Shown one piece after another: positions 32,660-42,416 of a stretch of 64,000 bases of DNA (positions within the stretch are counted from its first letter, which is position 1; each line of letters opens with the position of its first letter). The stretch is taken from positions 443,409-507,408 of the forward strand of contig JBMNGN010000001.1 of assembly GCA_050949865.1 (NCBI GenBank), written 5' to 3'. The position numbers and the translations under genes are program-made. This DNA is from JBMNGN01 sp050949865 (GTDB taxonomy: Bacteria; Bacillota; Syntrophomonadia; Syntrophomonadales; Syntrophomonadaceae). The notes beneath the pieces were generated by a model that did no database searches, was not told where the DNA came from, and saw nothing but the letters and a program-made list of their open reading frames with translations.

Positions 32660-33832
32660 CTACCGGAGCATTACAATATGGTTGGATATGCCGGCCACAA
32701 TCCCAATCATAATTAAAAACATCAGCCCTACTGCTGCTACTGCCGAAAGCATCAGCATCAAATGTGCACCCATGGTTTCCAATATAGCCGCTGTTCTTGA
32801 ATCACCAAGGGGTTCTGCTACTGCTGCCGCAACCTTATAAATGATTGCCAGGGCTACAATCTTGGCCAGGGGGAATACTATGATTCCCAGTACAATTAAA
32901 ACCCCAAAGATACCAAAAGCCTGCTTAAGCAATACCACATATCCTGCAGCAACTTCGATGGTGTCCGAAAACATTTTTCCTATCACGGGAATCGCGTTAT
33001 CAGCAACATACTTGGTAGTCCTTAAAGCTACCTTGTCTAAGGCTGAGGCATATATAGCTCTTATAGTAACTATCCCTACGAAGACGGTTACAAAAAACCC
33101 CAGGGAGATTTTAGCCAGTTCCCCGAAAAATTTGGCCAATCTCTGTACTTTCAAACCCTCGGACATCTGGTTGACTAAGCTTAATACGGCTGACATAATA
33201 ATCAAGGGAAATACTACATGCTTTATGGCATTGGCAAAGGCCGCAGCAGTAGTCATCAAGATTGGAAAAAGAATAACCGAGGCATTGATGTTGCCTAACC
33301 CTGCAGTAAGTACCAGCATTTGGGGCAACATTCCCAGCATAAAGGCTACCATATTGTCAATGGTTTGCTGGCCGATGCCTAAGACTATCTTAAATGAGCC
33401 CAAGGCTATGGCACATAGGGCTAAAAAGCAGGCCAAATATGATATTTGCCCCACCCCAGCCGAAAAAGATGTCTGGACATTTATCAGAAGAGCAGCAATT
33501 ACTGACAGGATCAGGAGTTTACCCAAAAGATCTGAATTGGCTATAATCTCCTTAAAAAGGTATTTTACCAGGTTTTGCCCGGCTTCCAGTCCATTAAATT
33601 CCCAGTCACCTTTAACAAAATCAATAAACCATTCTTTTACTGGGGTTGAATCTATATAAGAGCTTATTTCCCCATCAATCTGACTTTTATATTCCTCCAT
33701 TATCTCCAAATCAATACTTTTCATAGTATCCTGGAAAGAAAAACCAGGTTGGTCCTCCGGGCCATCGGCTGCCAATGTGGGCAATGGCAGCAACAGGAAT
33801 ATTATTATTAGAAACATTACAGCTTTCTTCAT
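32660..33832 (-). CDS. spoIIIAE: SpoIIIAE, stage III sporulation membrane protein
   Basis: 390 residues. A cleavable signal peptide (VMFLIIIFLLLPLPTLAADG) and about eight membrane helices, with the family block MLPQMLVLTAGLGNINASVILFP and the later SDTIEVAAGYVVLLKQAFGIFG. SpoIIIAE is the large polytopic subunit of the SpoIIIA-SpoIIQ complex. It is the longest gene of the operon and is intact. Confidence 0.94.
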   Translation of the reverse strand: MKKAVMFLIIIFLLLPLPTLAADGPEDQPGFSFQDTMKSIDLEIMEEYKSQIDGEISSYIDSTPVKEWFIDFVKGDWEFNGLEAGQNLVKYLFKEIIANSDLLGKLLILSVIAALLINVQTSFSAGVGQISYLACFLALCAIALGSFKIVLGIGQQTIDNMVAFMLGMLPQMLVLTAGLGNINASVILFPILMTTAAAFANAIKHVVFPLIIMSAVLSLVNQMSEGLKVQRLAKFFGELAKISLGFFVTVFVGIVTIRAIYASALDKVALRTTKYVADNAIPVIGKMFSDTIEVAAGYVVLLKQAFGIFGVLIVLGIIVFPLAKIVALAIIYKVAAAVAEPLGDSRTAAILETMGAHLMLMLSAVAAVGLMFLIMIGIVAGISNHIVMLR

Positions 33833-33875
33833 GAAACCTCATCCTTGTTCAATTGGTACCACTGGTTAGGTGCCG

Positions 33876-34268
33876 CTATTTTCCAGGCATAAGTTCCATC
33901 AAGGAATCCAGGATAGCTATCATGATGGGCAAAGCCAGTACTGCGATTATTATCTTGGCTGCAAATTCCACTTTTTTAGCTACAGCCTGTTCACCGGCAT
34001 CCTGGCATATAGCTGCAGCAAATTCACCCAAATAAGCGACGCCCAGTATTTTAAGCAAGGTAGCCAGGAAAAAGTAGTTCATCTCCGCACGGCGGGTAAG
34101 CTCCTTCATTACATCGACGATTGCTGCCATTTTATCCATCATAAAGATGAAGATTACAATGCTGAATACAATGCTTAAGGCCACGGCCATAACCGGCTTT
34201 TCTTGTCTGAGAATCATGAGGATAATGGTTGTGACTAGTGCCAATCCGATTACCTGGGATATCTCCAC
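33876..34268 (-). CDS. spoIIIAD: SpoIIIAD, stage III sporulation membrane protein
   Basis: 130 residues with four hydrophobic helices. MEISQVIGLALVTTIILMILRQEKP, LTRRAEMNYFFLATLLKILGVAYLGEFAAAICQDAGEQAVA and KVEFAAKIIIAVLALPIMIAILD are typical of SpoIIIAD. It lies between spoIIIAC and spoIIIAE in the standard order. Confidence 0.93.
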   Translation of the reverse strand: MEISQVIGLALVTTIILMILRQEKPVMAVALSIVFSIVIFIFMMDKMAAIVDVMKELTRRAEMNYFFLATLLKILGVAYLGEFAAAICQDAGEQAVAKKVEFAAKIIIAVLALPIMIAILDSLMELMPGK

Positions 34269-34311
34269 TGCTATCTCCCCTTTTCATAAACCGGGTGCTG
34301 TATTGGCTGTA

Positions 34312-34506
34312 CTATAGGTTAAACACTGATCTGACCACTATAAATAGCCTGTTCATCAGTTCAACTACAATTATCAAGACCACAACCACCCCGGCCAGGG
34401 TTAACATCTCAGCCTGTTCCTCTTTCTTGGCTTGCTTAAGAACAATAGATAACACAGATATTAGTATTCCAATGCCGGCAATTCGGAAAATTATATCCAC
34501 ATCCAT
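34312..34506 (-). CDS. spoIIIAC: SpoIIIAC, stage III sporulation membrane protein
   Basis: 64 residues, two hydrophobic helices (FRIAGIGILISVLSIVLKQ and EMLTLAGVVVVLIIVVELMN) with the basic KQAKKEEQAE loop between. This is the full size of SpoIIIAC. It is spaced 30 bases from spoIIIAB and 43 from spoIIIAD. Confidence 0.92.
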   Translation of the reverse strand: MDVDIIFRIAGIGILISVLSIVLKQAKKEEQAEMLTLAGVVVVLIIVVELMNRLFIVVRSVFNL

Positions 34507-34536
34507 CGGTAACCCTCCATACCATTTAGATACTTT

Positions 34537-35058
34537 TTATAAGAGCAGCAGCACTACTAAGGCTCCCAGGATAAATCCTCCATAAGACCACAGCCTGCGA
34601 GTAGATTCCGAGGTTAAAACAGCTTTTTCTTCCTGAATCTTTATTTCTTCCTGGACCAGCTTAAAGATTTTTTTCTGCTCATCGGCATCAGACATCCCCA
34701 ACTGGGAAGCTAAACGGGCTAGAAGCTCAATATCTGCCTTTTGCAGGTCGGAAAACTTAGCCATATAGCGCAATCCTTCCATCCATGCTTCAGCAGCGGT
34801 AACTCCCTGTTTTTCCTTTAACCTCAGTGAACTTACCTCAAACAAATAATAAATAGGTTTATCGGTAAAACGGGCAGTTTTACCCAAAGCTGCCGATAAA
34901 GGAGTATACATATAGGTAACCTCCTTTTCGAGGAATAATATGGCCATTCTTAAGTTGCGGAGCTGCCGCACCCGGTTTTCTGAACGGCTAGCCCCTAAAA
35001 GCCCCCATCCCCCGAAACCAGCTATTATAAACGCAATCCCTATGGTCTTTAAAAACAT
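34537..35058 (-). CDS. spoIIIAB: SpoIIIAB, stage III sporulation protein
   Basis: About 173 residues. A membrane helix at each end (LKTIGIAFIIAGFGGWGLLG and LWSYGGFILGALVVLLLL) frames a helical soluble part with RQLRNLRMAILFLEKEVTYMYTPLSAAL, resembling type II secretion GspF. I choose the ATG at 35058, which follows GGTGGGA, instead of the in-frame GTG at 35070 that overlaps spoIIIAA. Confidence 0.92.
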   Translation of the reverse strand: MFLKTIGIAFIIAGFGGWGLLGASRSENRVRQLRNLRMAILFLEKEVTYMYTPLSAALGKTARFTDKPIYYLFEVSSLRLKEKQGVTAAEAWMEGLRYMAKFSDLQKADIELLARLASQLGMSDADEQKKIFKLVQEEIKIQEEKAVLTSESTRRLWSYGGFILGALVVLLLL

Positions 35059-35060
35059 AC

Positions 35061-36017
35061 TCAATCCCACCTAATCGTTTCGGATATTGTCCCTGGGCCA
35101 TTTTTTCTAGAAAGAACCACCCCAATTTCAAAAGCCCGAATACCCATCAATTCCCGCATTACAGGCCGGCAGCTTAATTCCTCCAGATCCTGGGCATGGA
35201 TACTGCTAATCACAGATACTCCTGCATTTACACACTCAGCAATGGCGTCAACATCCTCTTTTCTCCCTATTTCATCGGTAACAATAACTTCAGGGGAAAG
35301 GGATCGGATAGCCATTATCATACCCAGGGATTTGGGGCAGGCATCCAATACATCAGTTCTCGGGCCCACATCCAGCTGGGGAATGCCCCGGTAACTGCCG
35401 GCTAATTCTGATCTTTCATCTATAATCGCCACGTTTTTGGCACTATTAAAGTAATGCCCTGATGACAATATGCGGGCCAGATCTCTTAAAATTGTGGTCT
35501 TGCCGCACCGGGGCGGTGATATTATCAGGGTGTTGCTTATCTTTTGGGATTTATTTGGCCATATTAGCGGCATTAGCGGAATGGCACAATTTTTTATCTC
35601 CCTTGCGACTCGGAAACAGATGCTGGAAAAATCCTTGATCTTTTTGATCCGGTTTTTTTCCAGAATTACCTGACCAGCCAGTCCCACTCTGTGGCCCCCG
35701 GGAACAGTAATAAAACCTCGTTTTATATCTTCTTCAAAGGCATAAAGGGAATTATCGCTTATTGAAGCCAGGGTTCTAGCCAGGTCAACCTCATCTACCC
35801 GGTAACCCTTATAGATGTCGGTTACCAGGTTGCCCTGGCTGGAAACCGAAAATTCTTTATCTCCTATTCTCAGGATTAAAGGTTGGCCATACCGTAAGCG
35901 GATTTCTTCCAATTTTGTGTAATCCTTGTCATTCAGGTTGGCCAGAATACCCTTAATTTGTGGCGACAAAAAAGGAATGATTTCATTTTTTACGGTTATA
36001 GCATAATTAAAGGCCAT
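35061..36017 (-). CDS. spoIIIAA: SpoIIIAA, stage III sporulation ATPase
   Basis: About 318 residues. AAA-type ATPase with Walker A IISPPRCGKTTILRDLARIL (PPRCGKTT), Walker B-like VIVTDEIGRKEDV and the family motif DERSELAGSYRGIPQLDVGPRTDVLDACPK. It is the only enzyme of the spoIIIA complex and resembles secretion ATPases. I start at the ATG at 36017, because AAGGTGGTG lies just before it; the in-frame start at 36071 would add a non-conserved extension. Confidence 0.94.
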   Translation of the reverse strand: MAFNYAITVKNEIIPFLSPQIKGILANLNDKDYTKLEEIRLRYGQPLILRIGDKEFSVSSQGNLVTDIYKGYRVDEVDLARTLASISDNSLYAFEEDIKRGFITVPGGHRVGLAGQVILEKNRIKKIKDFSSICFRVAREIKNCAIPLMPLIWPNKSQKISNTLIISPPRCGKTTILRDLARILSSGHYFNSAKNVAIIDERSELAGSYRGIPQLDVGPRTDVLDACPKSLGMIMAIRSLSPEVIVTDEIGRKEDVDAIAECVNAGVSVISSIHAQDLEELSCRPVMRELMGIRAFEIGVVLSRKNGPGTISETIRWD

Positions 36018-36033
36018 TCTAACACCACCTTGC

Positions 36034-36069
36034 TTTATATAGATATTGGTATCCCCAGCAAAATATTCC
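36034..36069 (-). promoter_or_regulatory. Weak sigma-E-like promoter of the spoIIIA operon
   Basis: On the minus strand GAATATT fits the sigma-E -35 KMATATT, and 14 bases later AATATCTA shares the ATA core of the -10 CATACAMT (36050-36057 to 36034-36041 area). It lies between the terminator at 36101-36129 and the spoIIIAA start, where an independent promoter is needed. The -10 is poor. Confidence 0.3.
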
Positions 36070-36100
36070 ACTTACATTAATAAAGCAGCCCCCACAAATA

Positions 36101-36129
36101 AAAAAGACTGCCTTAAAGACAGTCTTTTT
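36101..36129 (-). terminator. Intrinsic terminator after the CD1247-type gene
   Basis: AAAAAGACTG and CAGTCTTTTT are perfect 10-base complements around a 9-base loop, with a U-tract on the minus strand (TTTTTTATTTG). It separates the efp operon from spoIIIA. Confidence 0.88.
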
Positions 36130-36158
36130 GTCAGTATTTTTTTATAGTTTATGAGGAT

Positions 36159-36593
36159 TTAGGAAGGGGAAGTTTCCTGGTTAACATTGGGGTCAAGTTC
36201 ATCTTCGATATAAGCCGGTTCAAAGTCGAAAGACCCTTCATTTATAAATACAACCTCATTACATTTGGGACAAGTTATTTCCATCGCATCATCATAGTTT
36301 TCGTCATCTGACTCCATCCACAGCTTTTCGCCACAATTGGGACATTTAACTTCTATCATTTGCCCCTGATCCCGTCTATAATCCTCTTCGAGATCCAATA
36401 AATCCTGGTCAATGCTATCAACATAATCCTTTATCTCATCCAATTCTCTCTGAATAACGGCGATGATATCTGCCATATCCTCCATTACCGACAGCATTCC
36501 GGATAAAACCTTGCCCTGGGGACTGCCGTCCTTTATGTTTAGTCCCTCACTTAATCCCTGTAGGTAACTGACCCTTTCGGAAATATCTTTCAT
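36159..36593 (-). CDS. CD1247 N-terminal-domain zinc-ribbon protein
   Basis: 144 residues. The N-terminal part (MKDISERVSYLQGLSEGLNI...VMEDMADIIAVIQRELDEIKDYVDSIDQDLLDLEED) is a helical coiled coil matching the CD1247 N-terminal domain. The C-terminal part has two CPNCGE/CPKCNE pairs that form a zinc ribbon, then an acidic tail. It is found next to efp and spoIIIAA in many Clostridia. Function unknown. Confidence 0.82.
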   Translation of the reverse strand: MKDISERVSYLQGLSEGLNIKDGSPQGKVLSGMLSVMEDMADIIAVIQRELDEIKDYVDSIDQDLLDLEEDYRRDQGQMIEVKCPNCGEKLWMESDDENYDDAMEITCPKCNEVVFINEGSFDFEPAYIEDELDPNVNQETSPS

Positions 36594-36678
36594 GGAAAAA
36601 CCTCCTTTTAATAACCATAACTAAATTTCCTAGTTTATTATTTGTTTTTAAAAGGAGGAAATACACTAATTTTTTAAT

Positions 36679-37236
36679 TTAAACTCTTTCTATGTATTGT
36701 CCGGTCCGGGTATCGATCCTTAACCTGTCTCCCTGGTTTACAAAAAGAGGCACTTGAACGGTGGCTCCGGTCTCCAGGGTGGCGTTTTTAGTGGCGCCGG
36801 TAGCCGTATCTCCCTTTACTCCCGGTTCGGTTTCAATAACTTTCATTTCCACAAAATTAGGCAAATCTACCCCGATTATATTCCCCTGAAAGAACAATAC
36901 TCCTATATTCATGTTTTCAAGCAGCCATTTAACTCCATCCCCGATTGTATCAGCAGATATAGCTATCTGTTCATAGTTTTCATTATCCATAAAGATATAA
37001 TCCTGACCGTCATGATATAAGAACTGCATCTCTCTCCGGTCAAGGTGCGCCCGGGGAACCTTTTCACCGCCGCGGAAGGTTCTTTCTATAATCCCCCCCT
37101 GCTTTACGTTTTTCAGTTTTGCCCGTACAAAGGCGGCCCCTTTACCGGGTTTTACATGTTGGAACTCAACCACCTGATATGCCTGTTCATCCAAAATAAT
37201 GGTAACCCCTGTTCTAAAATCATTGACGGAAATCAT
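36679..37236 (-). CDS. efp: Elongation factor P
   Basis: 185 residues, full-length EF-P of three OB-like domains. [42 protein letters not shown] contains the loop with the conserved Lys (PGKG) that is modified in some bacteria. EF-P relieves ribosome stalling at polyproline. It lies 13 bases downstream of pepP and upstream of the CD1247-type gene in a normal Clostridia arrangement. Confidence 0.97.
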   Translation of the reverse strand: MISVNDFRTGVTIILDEQAYQVVEFQHVKPGKGAAFVRAKLKNVKQGGIIERTFRGGEKVPRAHLDRREMQFLYHDGQDYIFMDNENYEQIAISADTIGDGVKWLLENMNIGVLFFQGNIIGVDLPNFVEMKVIETEPGVKGDTATGATKNATLETGATVQVPLFVNQGDRLRIDTRTGQYIERV

Positions 37237-37249
37237 CTTATCCCTCCAT

Positions 37250-38335
37250 TTAAAAAATTATTAGCTCTTTGTTCGCCTGGGTTATTACTTCACACCCGCC
37301 GCTTTTTACTATTACGCTATCCTCTATCCTGATTCCTCCCCAACCCGGTATGTATACCCCCGGCTCAATGGTTATTACCATGTTTTCTGCCAGGCAAACA
37401 TCGCTTCCTGAAGATATTCTAGGAGCTTCATGGACTTCCAATCCAATTCCATGTCCGGTACCATGGTCAAAAAATGAATCCAGCTGGTATCTGGCCAGGT
37501 TATCTCTGACTGCTTTATCCACATCCCGGCACCGGACCCCGCTTTTCACCATAGCTAATCCAGTTTGCTGGGCTTCAAGCAAAATACGGTAATAGTCCTT
37601 AAATTTGGGAGCAACGTGAGATGCTGCCATTGTTCTAGTCATATCCCCTGCATACCCCTCGTAAATTCCTCCGAAATCCATAATAACCATATCGCCAGGC
37701 ATAATTGCCCTGGAACCAGGGCGGCCATGAGGAAAGGCTGCGTTACTTCCTGAAAGGACAATTGTATCAAATGACTCATTCCAGCAGCCGTTTTTCCGCA
37801 GCAGATAGCTGATCTGATCGGCAATTGTTTTCTCAGTCATTCCGGGTCTAATCAAGCTGCTGATTTCAGCAAATACCTTATCGCCTATCCGTGCAGCCTC
37901 CTTCAGCAAACCGATCTCCTCCTCGTCTTTGACTAATCTAAGCTCCTCTAACAGATTGGAAACCGGAAAAATCTCAGCCGGGATATTTTTTTGCAGCTCT
38001 TGGTAAAAGGCATAGGAAATATGATGCCCCTCTACCGCCAGCCTGGAAAACTGCCTGCCCAGTTTTATTAATCCCTGATAATCGTTGGGTTTTACCTCAA
38101 TAAACTCCCAATCCGGGCTTTCAGCCTTCACCTGTTCCCGGTACCTGGAATCGGTCAAAATGTATTTATTCTCTATGGTAACCACCAAAAGGGCACCTGA
38201 TCCCCCGGTAAATCCGGACAGGTAAAAAATATTCTGCCCTTTACTTACCATAAATGCCTCTATCTGCTTCTGGACCATTATATCTCTTAAACCCTCTACC
38301 CTGGAAGCAGGGGGACGTTCTTTTTGCTTCCTCAT
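37250..38335 (-). CDS. Xaa-Pro aminopeptidase family (M24B) peptidase
   Basis: 361 residues. A creatinase N-terminal domain precedes the pita-bread catalytic domain. Metal ligands are visible: [16 protein letters not shown] (two Asp, about residues 225-240), [18 protein letters not shown] near 290 (His), [20 protein letters not shown] near 325 (Glu). Members remove N-terminal residues before proline. It sits between aroQ and efp, a common Clostridia order (pepP-efp). The precise subfamily (PepP or PepQ) is unresolved. Confidence 0.9.
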   Translation of the reverse strand: MRKQKERPPASRVEGLRDIMVQKQIEAFMVSKGQNIFYLSGFTGGSGALLVVTIENKYILTDSRYREQVKAESPDWEFIEVKPNDYQGLIKLGRQFSRLAVEGHHISYAFYQELQKNIPAEIFPVSNLLEELRLVKDEEEIGLLKEAARIGDKVFAEISSLIRPGMTEKTIADQISYLLRKNGCWNESFDTIVLSGSNAAFPHGRPGSRAIMPGDMVIMDFGGIYEGYAGDMTRTMAASHVAPKFKDYYRILLEAQQTGLAMVKSGVRCRDVDKAVRDNLARYQLDSFFDHGTGHGIGLEVHEAPRISSGSDVCLAENMVITIEPGVYIPGWGGIRIEDSVIVKSGGCEVITQANKELIIF

Positions 38336-38340
38336 GTTGA

Positions 38341-38814
38341 CTACCTCTCATTAGTATTAATTCGGTCAGCCATATTAATAGCTGCATCTATAGCTATCTT
38401 ATATCCTAACCAGCCAAACCCGAAGACTCCGGCTACTGCCACTTTGGATATCAAGGATTTTTGCCTGAAATCTTCCCTCTGGTATATGTTGGTAACATGA
38501 ACCTCAATACTGGGAATGCCTGCTGCTAACAGGGCATCATGAATGGCAATACTGTTATGGGAATAGGCCCCGGCATTAATGATAATCCAATCATACTTCC
38601 CCCGGGTATTTTGTATAAAGTCTACTAAGGTCCCTTCATGATTTGACTGGAAAAACTCCAGCTCTGCTTGTCCGGAGTAAAGGCCGGACAGTTCATGATT
38701 AATATCAGAAAGGCTCTTATAACCATATAATTCTGGCTCCCTAACACCCAGGAGGTTTAAGTTAGGTCCGTTGATAACCGCGATCTTAACCGGCATTTTC
38801 GTGCTTTTTGGCAT
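38341..38814 (-). CDS. aroQ: Type II 3-dehydroquinate dehydratase
   Basis: About 157 residues. INGPNLNLLGVREPELYG, QSNHEGTLVDFIQ, INAGAYSHNSIAIHDAL (catalytic His) and IEVHVTNIYQREDFR are the complete type II signature. It dehydrates 3-dehydroquinate to 3-dehydroshikimate, an early step of the shikimate pathway. The other shikimate genes (aroB, K, C, E) are 20 kb away at the other end of the pilus region. The ATG at 38814 follows GGTGGTGAATAAA and the pmbA stop. Confidence 0.95.
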   Translation of the reverse strand: MPKSTKMPVKIAVINGPNLNLLGVREPELYGYKSLSDINHELSGLYSGQAELEFFQSNHEGTLVDFIQNTRGKYDWIIINAGAYSHNSIAIHDALLAAGIPSIEVHVTNIYQREDFRQKSLISKVAVAGVFGFGWLGYKIAIDAAINMADRINTNER

Positions 38815-38815
38815 T

Positions 38816-40156
38816 TTATTCACCACCAATGCTCAATCTTCTCAGGAGTACTGTTGGCGATGCTTTACCTCCATAGAAACGCAGATCATTGCCAACCGCT
38901 TCAATGGCTTCTAAAAAGCCAATCATGTTTCCCGCAATGGTAAGACCCCTTAATGGATAAGTTAAATGGCCGTTTTCGATCATTATTCCCTGGGCGCCGA
39001 GAGAAAAATCTCCTGAAACCGGATTGGCCGTATGCACCCCCATTACATCGGTAATATAAATACCCCGTTTTATGGCATTGACTAATTTGGCCGGTTCATC
39101 CCTGCCTGGTTCCAGGATGAAGTTGCTGGGTCCAACTGAGGGCAGAGACCGGAAAGAGGCGCGTTGGCCGTTTCCGGTTGATCTCGTCCCATCTTTTTTT
39201 GCTGTATATGTATCGTATAAAAAATTTTTCAATATCCCAGCGGATAATATCTGGGTTTTTTGAGCCGGAATCCCTTCACCGTCAAAGGGGAAACTGGCCA
39301 TCCCGCCTTCGTAGGTAGCGTCATCAGTAATGCTGAGAACAGGAGAACCCACTACCTGCTCTTGCCTGCCGGCCAACAGGGATTTGCCTTTTTGAACTGC
39401 GCCGGCATTGACCATGCGGGCTAGAATGCCTAAAAATCGGGTCATAACATACGGTTCTATAACACACGGCATTTCAGTTGAACCAATGGTGCGAGGATTA
39501 AGGTTACGAACCGCATTATCAGCAGCTTCTTTACCCACTGCCCCAGGGTCAAGCTCTTTAATACTCCTTTTGGTCATTACGGAAAAGCCAGTCTGGGCAT
39601 CGGAGTTTTCTTCCCCAACCACAAAGGCATATAAGCCACAGTAATTACCCCGGGAAAAGGCGTTCAAACCGTTGGTATTCATAATCAGGGAAGTATATTC
39701 CCCTTCTTCATACCCTGCCTTTTCAATAATCTTAACCCTGGAATCGCTTTTTAAGGCAGATTGCTCCACAAGGCGGGCAAGTTCCAGCTTTATATCCAGA
39801 TCGGTTGCCGGGATCTGCGGATCATAAATATCTAGATCCGGGTAATCGGAAACTACAGCCGGCAAGCAATTGTATTCATCGATGGCAGTAAATGAAGAAA
39901 TATTTACCGCATCCTCCACCAGGCTCTTAATAGCCGGTTCAGACAGGTTGCTGGTGTAGGCAAAACCTAAGCGGCCCTTGTTGATCACCCGCAATCCAAT
40001 TCCTATTTCATCCGCCTGGGTAAGGGTATCAACCTGGCCTTCAAGAACTTCCACGGTTAATTCCCGGTTAAATAAAAGAAAGGCTTCCGCTTCCACTCCG
40101 GCCTTTTTGGCCGCTGTCAGCACTTTTTCCCCTGCCTTTCGCAATTTATCCTGCAA
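38816..40156 (-). CDS. pmbA: TldE/PmbA family protein (metalloprotease component)
   Basis: 446 residues. GLRVINKGRLGFAYTSNLSEPAI, SGDFSLGAQGIMIENGHLTYPLRGLTIAGNM and the C-terminal block are family-typical. TldE lacks the HExxxH metal site of TldD and forms a heterodimer with it that degrades unfolded peptides. tldD lies 12 bases upstream, so the two subunits are co-transcribed. Confidence 0.93.
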   Translation of the reverse strand: MQDKLRKAGEKVLTAAKKAGVEAEAFLLFNRELTVEVLEGQVDTLTQADEIGIGLRVINKGRLGFAYTSNLSEPAIKSLVEDAVNISSFTAIDEYNCLPAVVSDYPDLDIYDPQIPATDLDIKLELARLVEQSALKSDSRVKIIEKAGYEEGEYTSLIMNTNGLNAFSRGNYCGLYAFVVGEENSDAQTGFSVMTKRSIKELDPGAVGKEAADNAVRNLNPRTIGSTEMPCVIEPYVMTRFLGILARMVNAGAVQKGKSLLAGRQEQVVGSPVLSITDDATYEGGMASFPFDGEGIPAQKTQILSAGILKNFLYDTYTAKKDGTRSTGNGQRASFRSLPSVGPSNFILEPGRDEPAKLVNAIKRGIYITDVMGVHTANPVSGDFSLGAQGIMIENGHLTYPLRGLTIAGNMIGFLEAIEAVGNDLRFYGGKASPTVLLRRLSIGGE

Positions 40157-40167
40157 AATACAACCTC

Positions 40168-41592
40168 CTATATCCTCCGAATTTTGTGGCGGCGGACTTT
40201 ATCATCAGCAAAGGTCCCGCCAACGGTTAAGTTTTTTATCCTGATGGTGGGTTGGGCATCAGACACCGGCACTCCCTGCCCATCCTTGCCGCAAACCCCT
40301 ATACTGAAGTCCAGATCTTTTCCAACCCTGTCGATCATGGTTAGAACTTCGGGTCCATTCCCGGTCAAGGAGGCCCCTCGAACCGGTCCTTTAATTTCCC
40401 CGTCCTCTATCAGGTAACCCTCTTGTACTTCAAAAACAAAATCGCCGTTGGTAGTGTTCACCTGCCCGCCCCCCATTTTATTAACCATCAATCCCCATTG
40501 GGTAGACTTGATGATGTCAGATGGATCGTCACTGCCAGGTGCAATATAGGTGTTGCTCATACGGGGTATAGGCTTGTGCTGGTAAGACTCTCTCCTGCCG
40601 TTTCCGGTAGAAACCGTATTATCCTTATAAGCCGTCAGCCGGTCATACATGTATTGGACCAGCTCGCCATTCCTAATCAATACGGTTCTTTGCCCGGCAT
40701 GACCTTCATCATCAAACCGGTATGAGCCATACTTCCCTTCGATAGTAGCATCATCAATCACGGTAACCTGGCTGTTGGCCACTTTTTGGCCCAGCTTGTT
40801 CCGGTATACTGACAGTCCCTTTTGCACTAGATCGGCTTCCAACCCATGCCCACATGCCTCATGGATCATGGTACCCCCTGCCTGGGCACTCAATACTACC
40901 GGCATCTTGCCCACTGGGGCAGGGCGGGCTGACAACATTTTCACCGCAAGCTCTCCAGCTTTTTCCGCCAGTTGCTTAAAATCTATTTCATCCAGCAATT
41001 CCCAACCGCAGGAACCCCCGATTGATTCATATCCGGTCTGGATAACCCCATTCCTGGAAGCAATAGCCTGAACCGTAGCCCTGACCCGAACTCTTTCATC
41101 TTCAATATATTCGTTATCGCTATTGGCTATTTGCACCCGGTTATGAATATCGCCAACAGAAACGCTCACCTGCCGGATCTCCTCACTGACGCTTCTGGCC
41201 CCATGATTGGCCGCGAGGACCTGTTCAATCTTCTCTTCAAAAGCCACCTTTTCTGGAAGCCTCTTATATCTTATCTCAGGTGCCTTCTTGGTCATAAGGT
41301 TTATAGCTTGTGACGATAGGTTCGAGCCTGCTTGAGCAGCCGCTGCTGCCACCTGGGCAGCCCTGTGCAGCCCTTTGGCGCTGAGATCATTGGTATAAAC
41401 ATAGGCCGTTTTACCGTCCTTTATTACCCTGATCCCTGCTCCCCGTTCCCGTCCGCTATTGATCTTTTCTATTTTATCGTCTTCGCAAAAGATACTGTTG
41501 ACCTGTTGCTCTTCCACATATACTTCAGTGAAATCCCCGCCTTTTTTCAAGGTCTCTTCTACTATGCTGGCTAGCAGTTCCTTTTCTAGCAT
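40168..41592 (-). CDS. tldD: TldD family metalloprotease
   Basis: 474 residues. The HEACGHGLEAD motif (about residue 245) carries the HExxxH zinc site, with the following DDEGHAGQRTVLIRNGELVQYMYDR. TldD-TldE process peptides such as microcin precursors and also degrade unfolded proteins. The first gene of the run tldD-pmbA-aroQ-pepP-efp-CD1247, ending at the terminator at 36101-36129. Confidence 0.95.
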   Translation of the reverse strand: MLEKELLASIVEETLKKGGDFTEVYVEEQQVNSIFCEDDKIEKINSGRERGAGIRVIKDGKTAYVYTNDLSAKGLHRAAQVAAAAAQAGSNLSSQAINLMTKKAPEIRYKRLPEKVAFEEKIEQVLAANHGARSVSEEIRQVSVSVGDIHNRVQIANSDNEYIEDERVRVRATVQAIASRNGVIQTGYESIGGSCGWELLDEIDFKQLAEKAGELAVKMLSARPAPVGKMPVVLSAQAGGTMIHEACGHGLEADLVQKGLSVYRNKLGQKVANSQVTVIDDATIEGKYGSYRFDDEGHAGQRTVLIRNGELVQYMYDRLTAYKDNTVSTGNGRRESYQHKPIPRMSNTYIAPGSDDPSDIIKSTQWGLMVNKMGGGQVNTTNGDFVFEVQEGYLIEDGEIKGPVRGASLTGNGPEVLTMIDRVGKDLDFSIGVCGKDGQGVPVSDAQPTIRIKNLTVGGTFADDKVRRHKIRRI

Positions 41593-41843
41593 CCTTACCT
41601 CCTAAAAACCCACAAATTATTATTTCCCTTAATCCGGCCAAAAAGTCAGTTCCGCCTCCCGAAGAGCCTCGCTTCCCTTTCCAGTTGGCAGTCATTCCCA
41701 GTCCCTTTTGCTTATATGCTTATAATAGAGAAATTTCGGTTGTCCCCAAGACTAAAACCTGAATAAGTGCCCCTTAACCTCAATCCTTCCCGGTTGGGAA
41801 TCCGCATGTTCAAAAACTAATCTGCCCCCGGGGATTTTTTACA

Positions 41844-42416
41844 TCAATTATAGGCCTGGTACTTAACTATTTTACCATTATTAGTATACAACCTAAAGTC
41901 AAATACAATCTGCTCTTCCTGTTCCAGGTAATAAGTGGCGAAATCATACTTAACCTCAACCATAATACTTTTTACCGCATTATCGTAAATTCCAGTAATG
42001 GTAAACCTATAAACACATGAAACAGGATTCTCTGAAACCAGGGTTATTCCAGGTGGTTCCAGCTGAAATCCAGAGGTGGGAATATCTTGGGCAATCTCCA
42101 TGAATCCGAACTCTTCCAAAGGCTTAGCGGGAATATATTCCTGGGGGGAACGTTTCTCAAGTTCTTCGAGGACCGCCTGAACAACCAAATCAATTCCAGA
42201 ATCGGCCATTTGCCACGCCTGATGCAAGTTCATACTGTTGCGGCTGGTGTGTGACTCAATCCAGGCGGCATTTACCAGAAACAGGCACAGGACACTTATT
42301 ATTCCGTAGATCAGGAGAACCAATAACAACCCATTTCCTGAAATACCCAGGTCCGGGGCTTGGTTCCTAAATTGGCATTTGCACCTGCTCGTTTTCTTGT
42401 GCCCATCATGCATCAT
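41844..42416 (-). CDS. PilX-like minor pilus assembly protein
   Basis: 190 residues. A hydrophobic segment (GLLLVLLIYGIISVLCLFLVNAAW) lies near residue 30 and the rest is extracytoplasmic; AWQMADSGIDLVVQAV resembles the PilX/GspK-type helix after the membrane anchor. No canonical prepilin cleavage motif is obvious. It is the last of six minor-pilin-type genes transcribed together. Function in pilus tip assembly is inferred. Confidence 0.6.
   Translation of the reverse strand: MMHDGHKKTSRCKCQFRNQAPDLGISGNGLLLVLLIYGIISVLCLFLVNAAWIESHTSRNSMNLHQAWQMADSGIDLVVQAVLEELEKRSPQEYIPAKPLEEFGFMEIAQDIPTSGFQLEPPGITLVSENPVSCVYRFTITGIYDNAVKSIMVEVKYDFATYYLEQEEQIVFDFRLYTNNGKIVKYQAYN

Noticed and set aside
32841..33659. 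Long plus-strand open frame opposite spoIIIAE
   Set aside because: It lies wholly antisense to a well-conserved gene, has a Thr/Ile/Pro-rich composition of a shadow frame, and no ribosome site.
41593..41843. Possible promoter and terminator between tldD and the minor pilins
   Set aside because: Only weak TATTAT and a 5-bp TTCCC/GGGAA stem can be found. Not enough to annotate.
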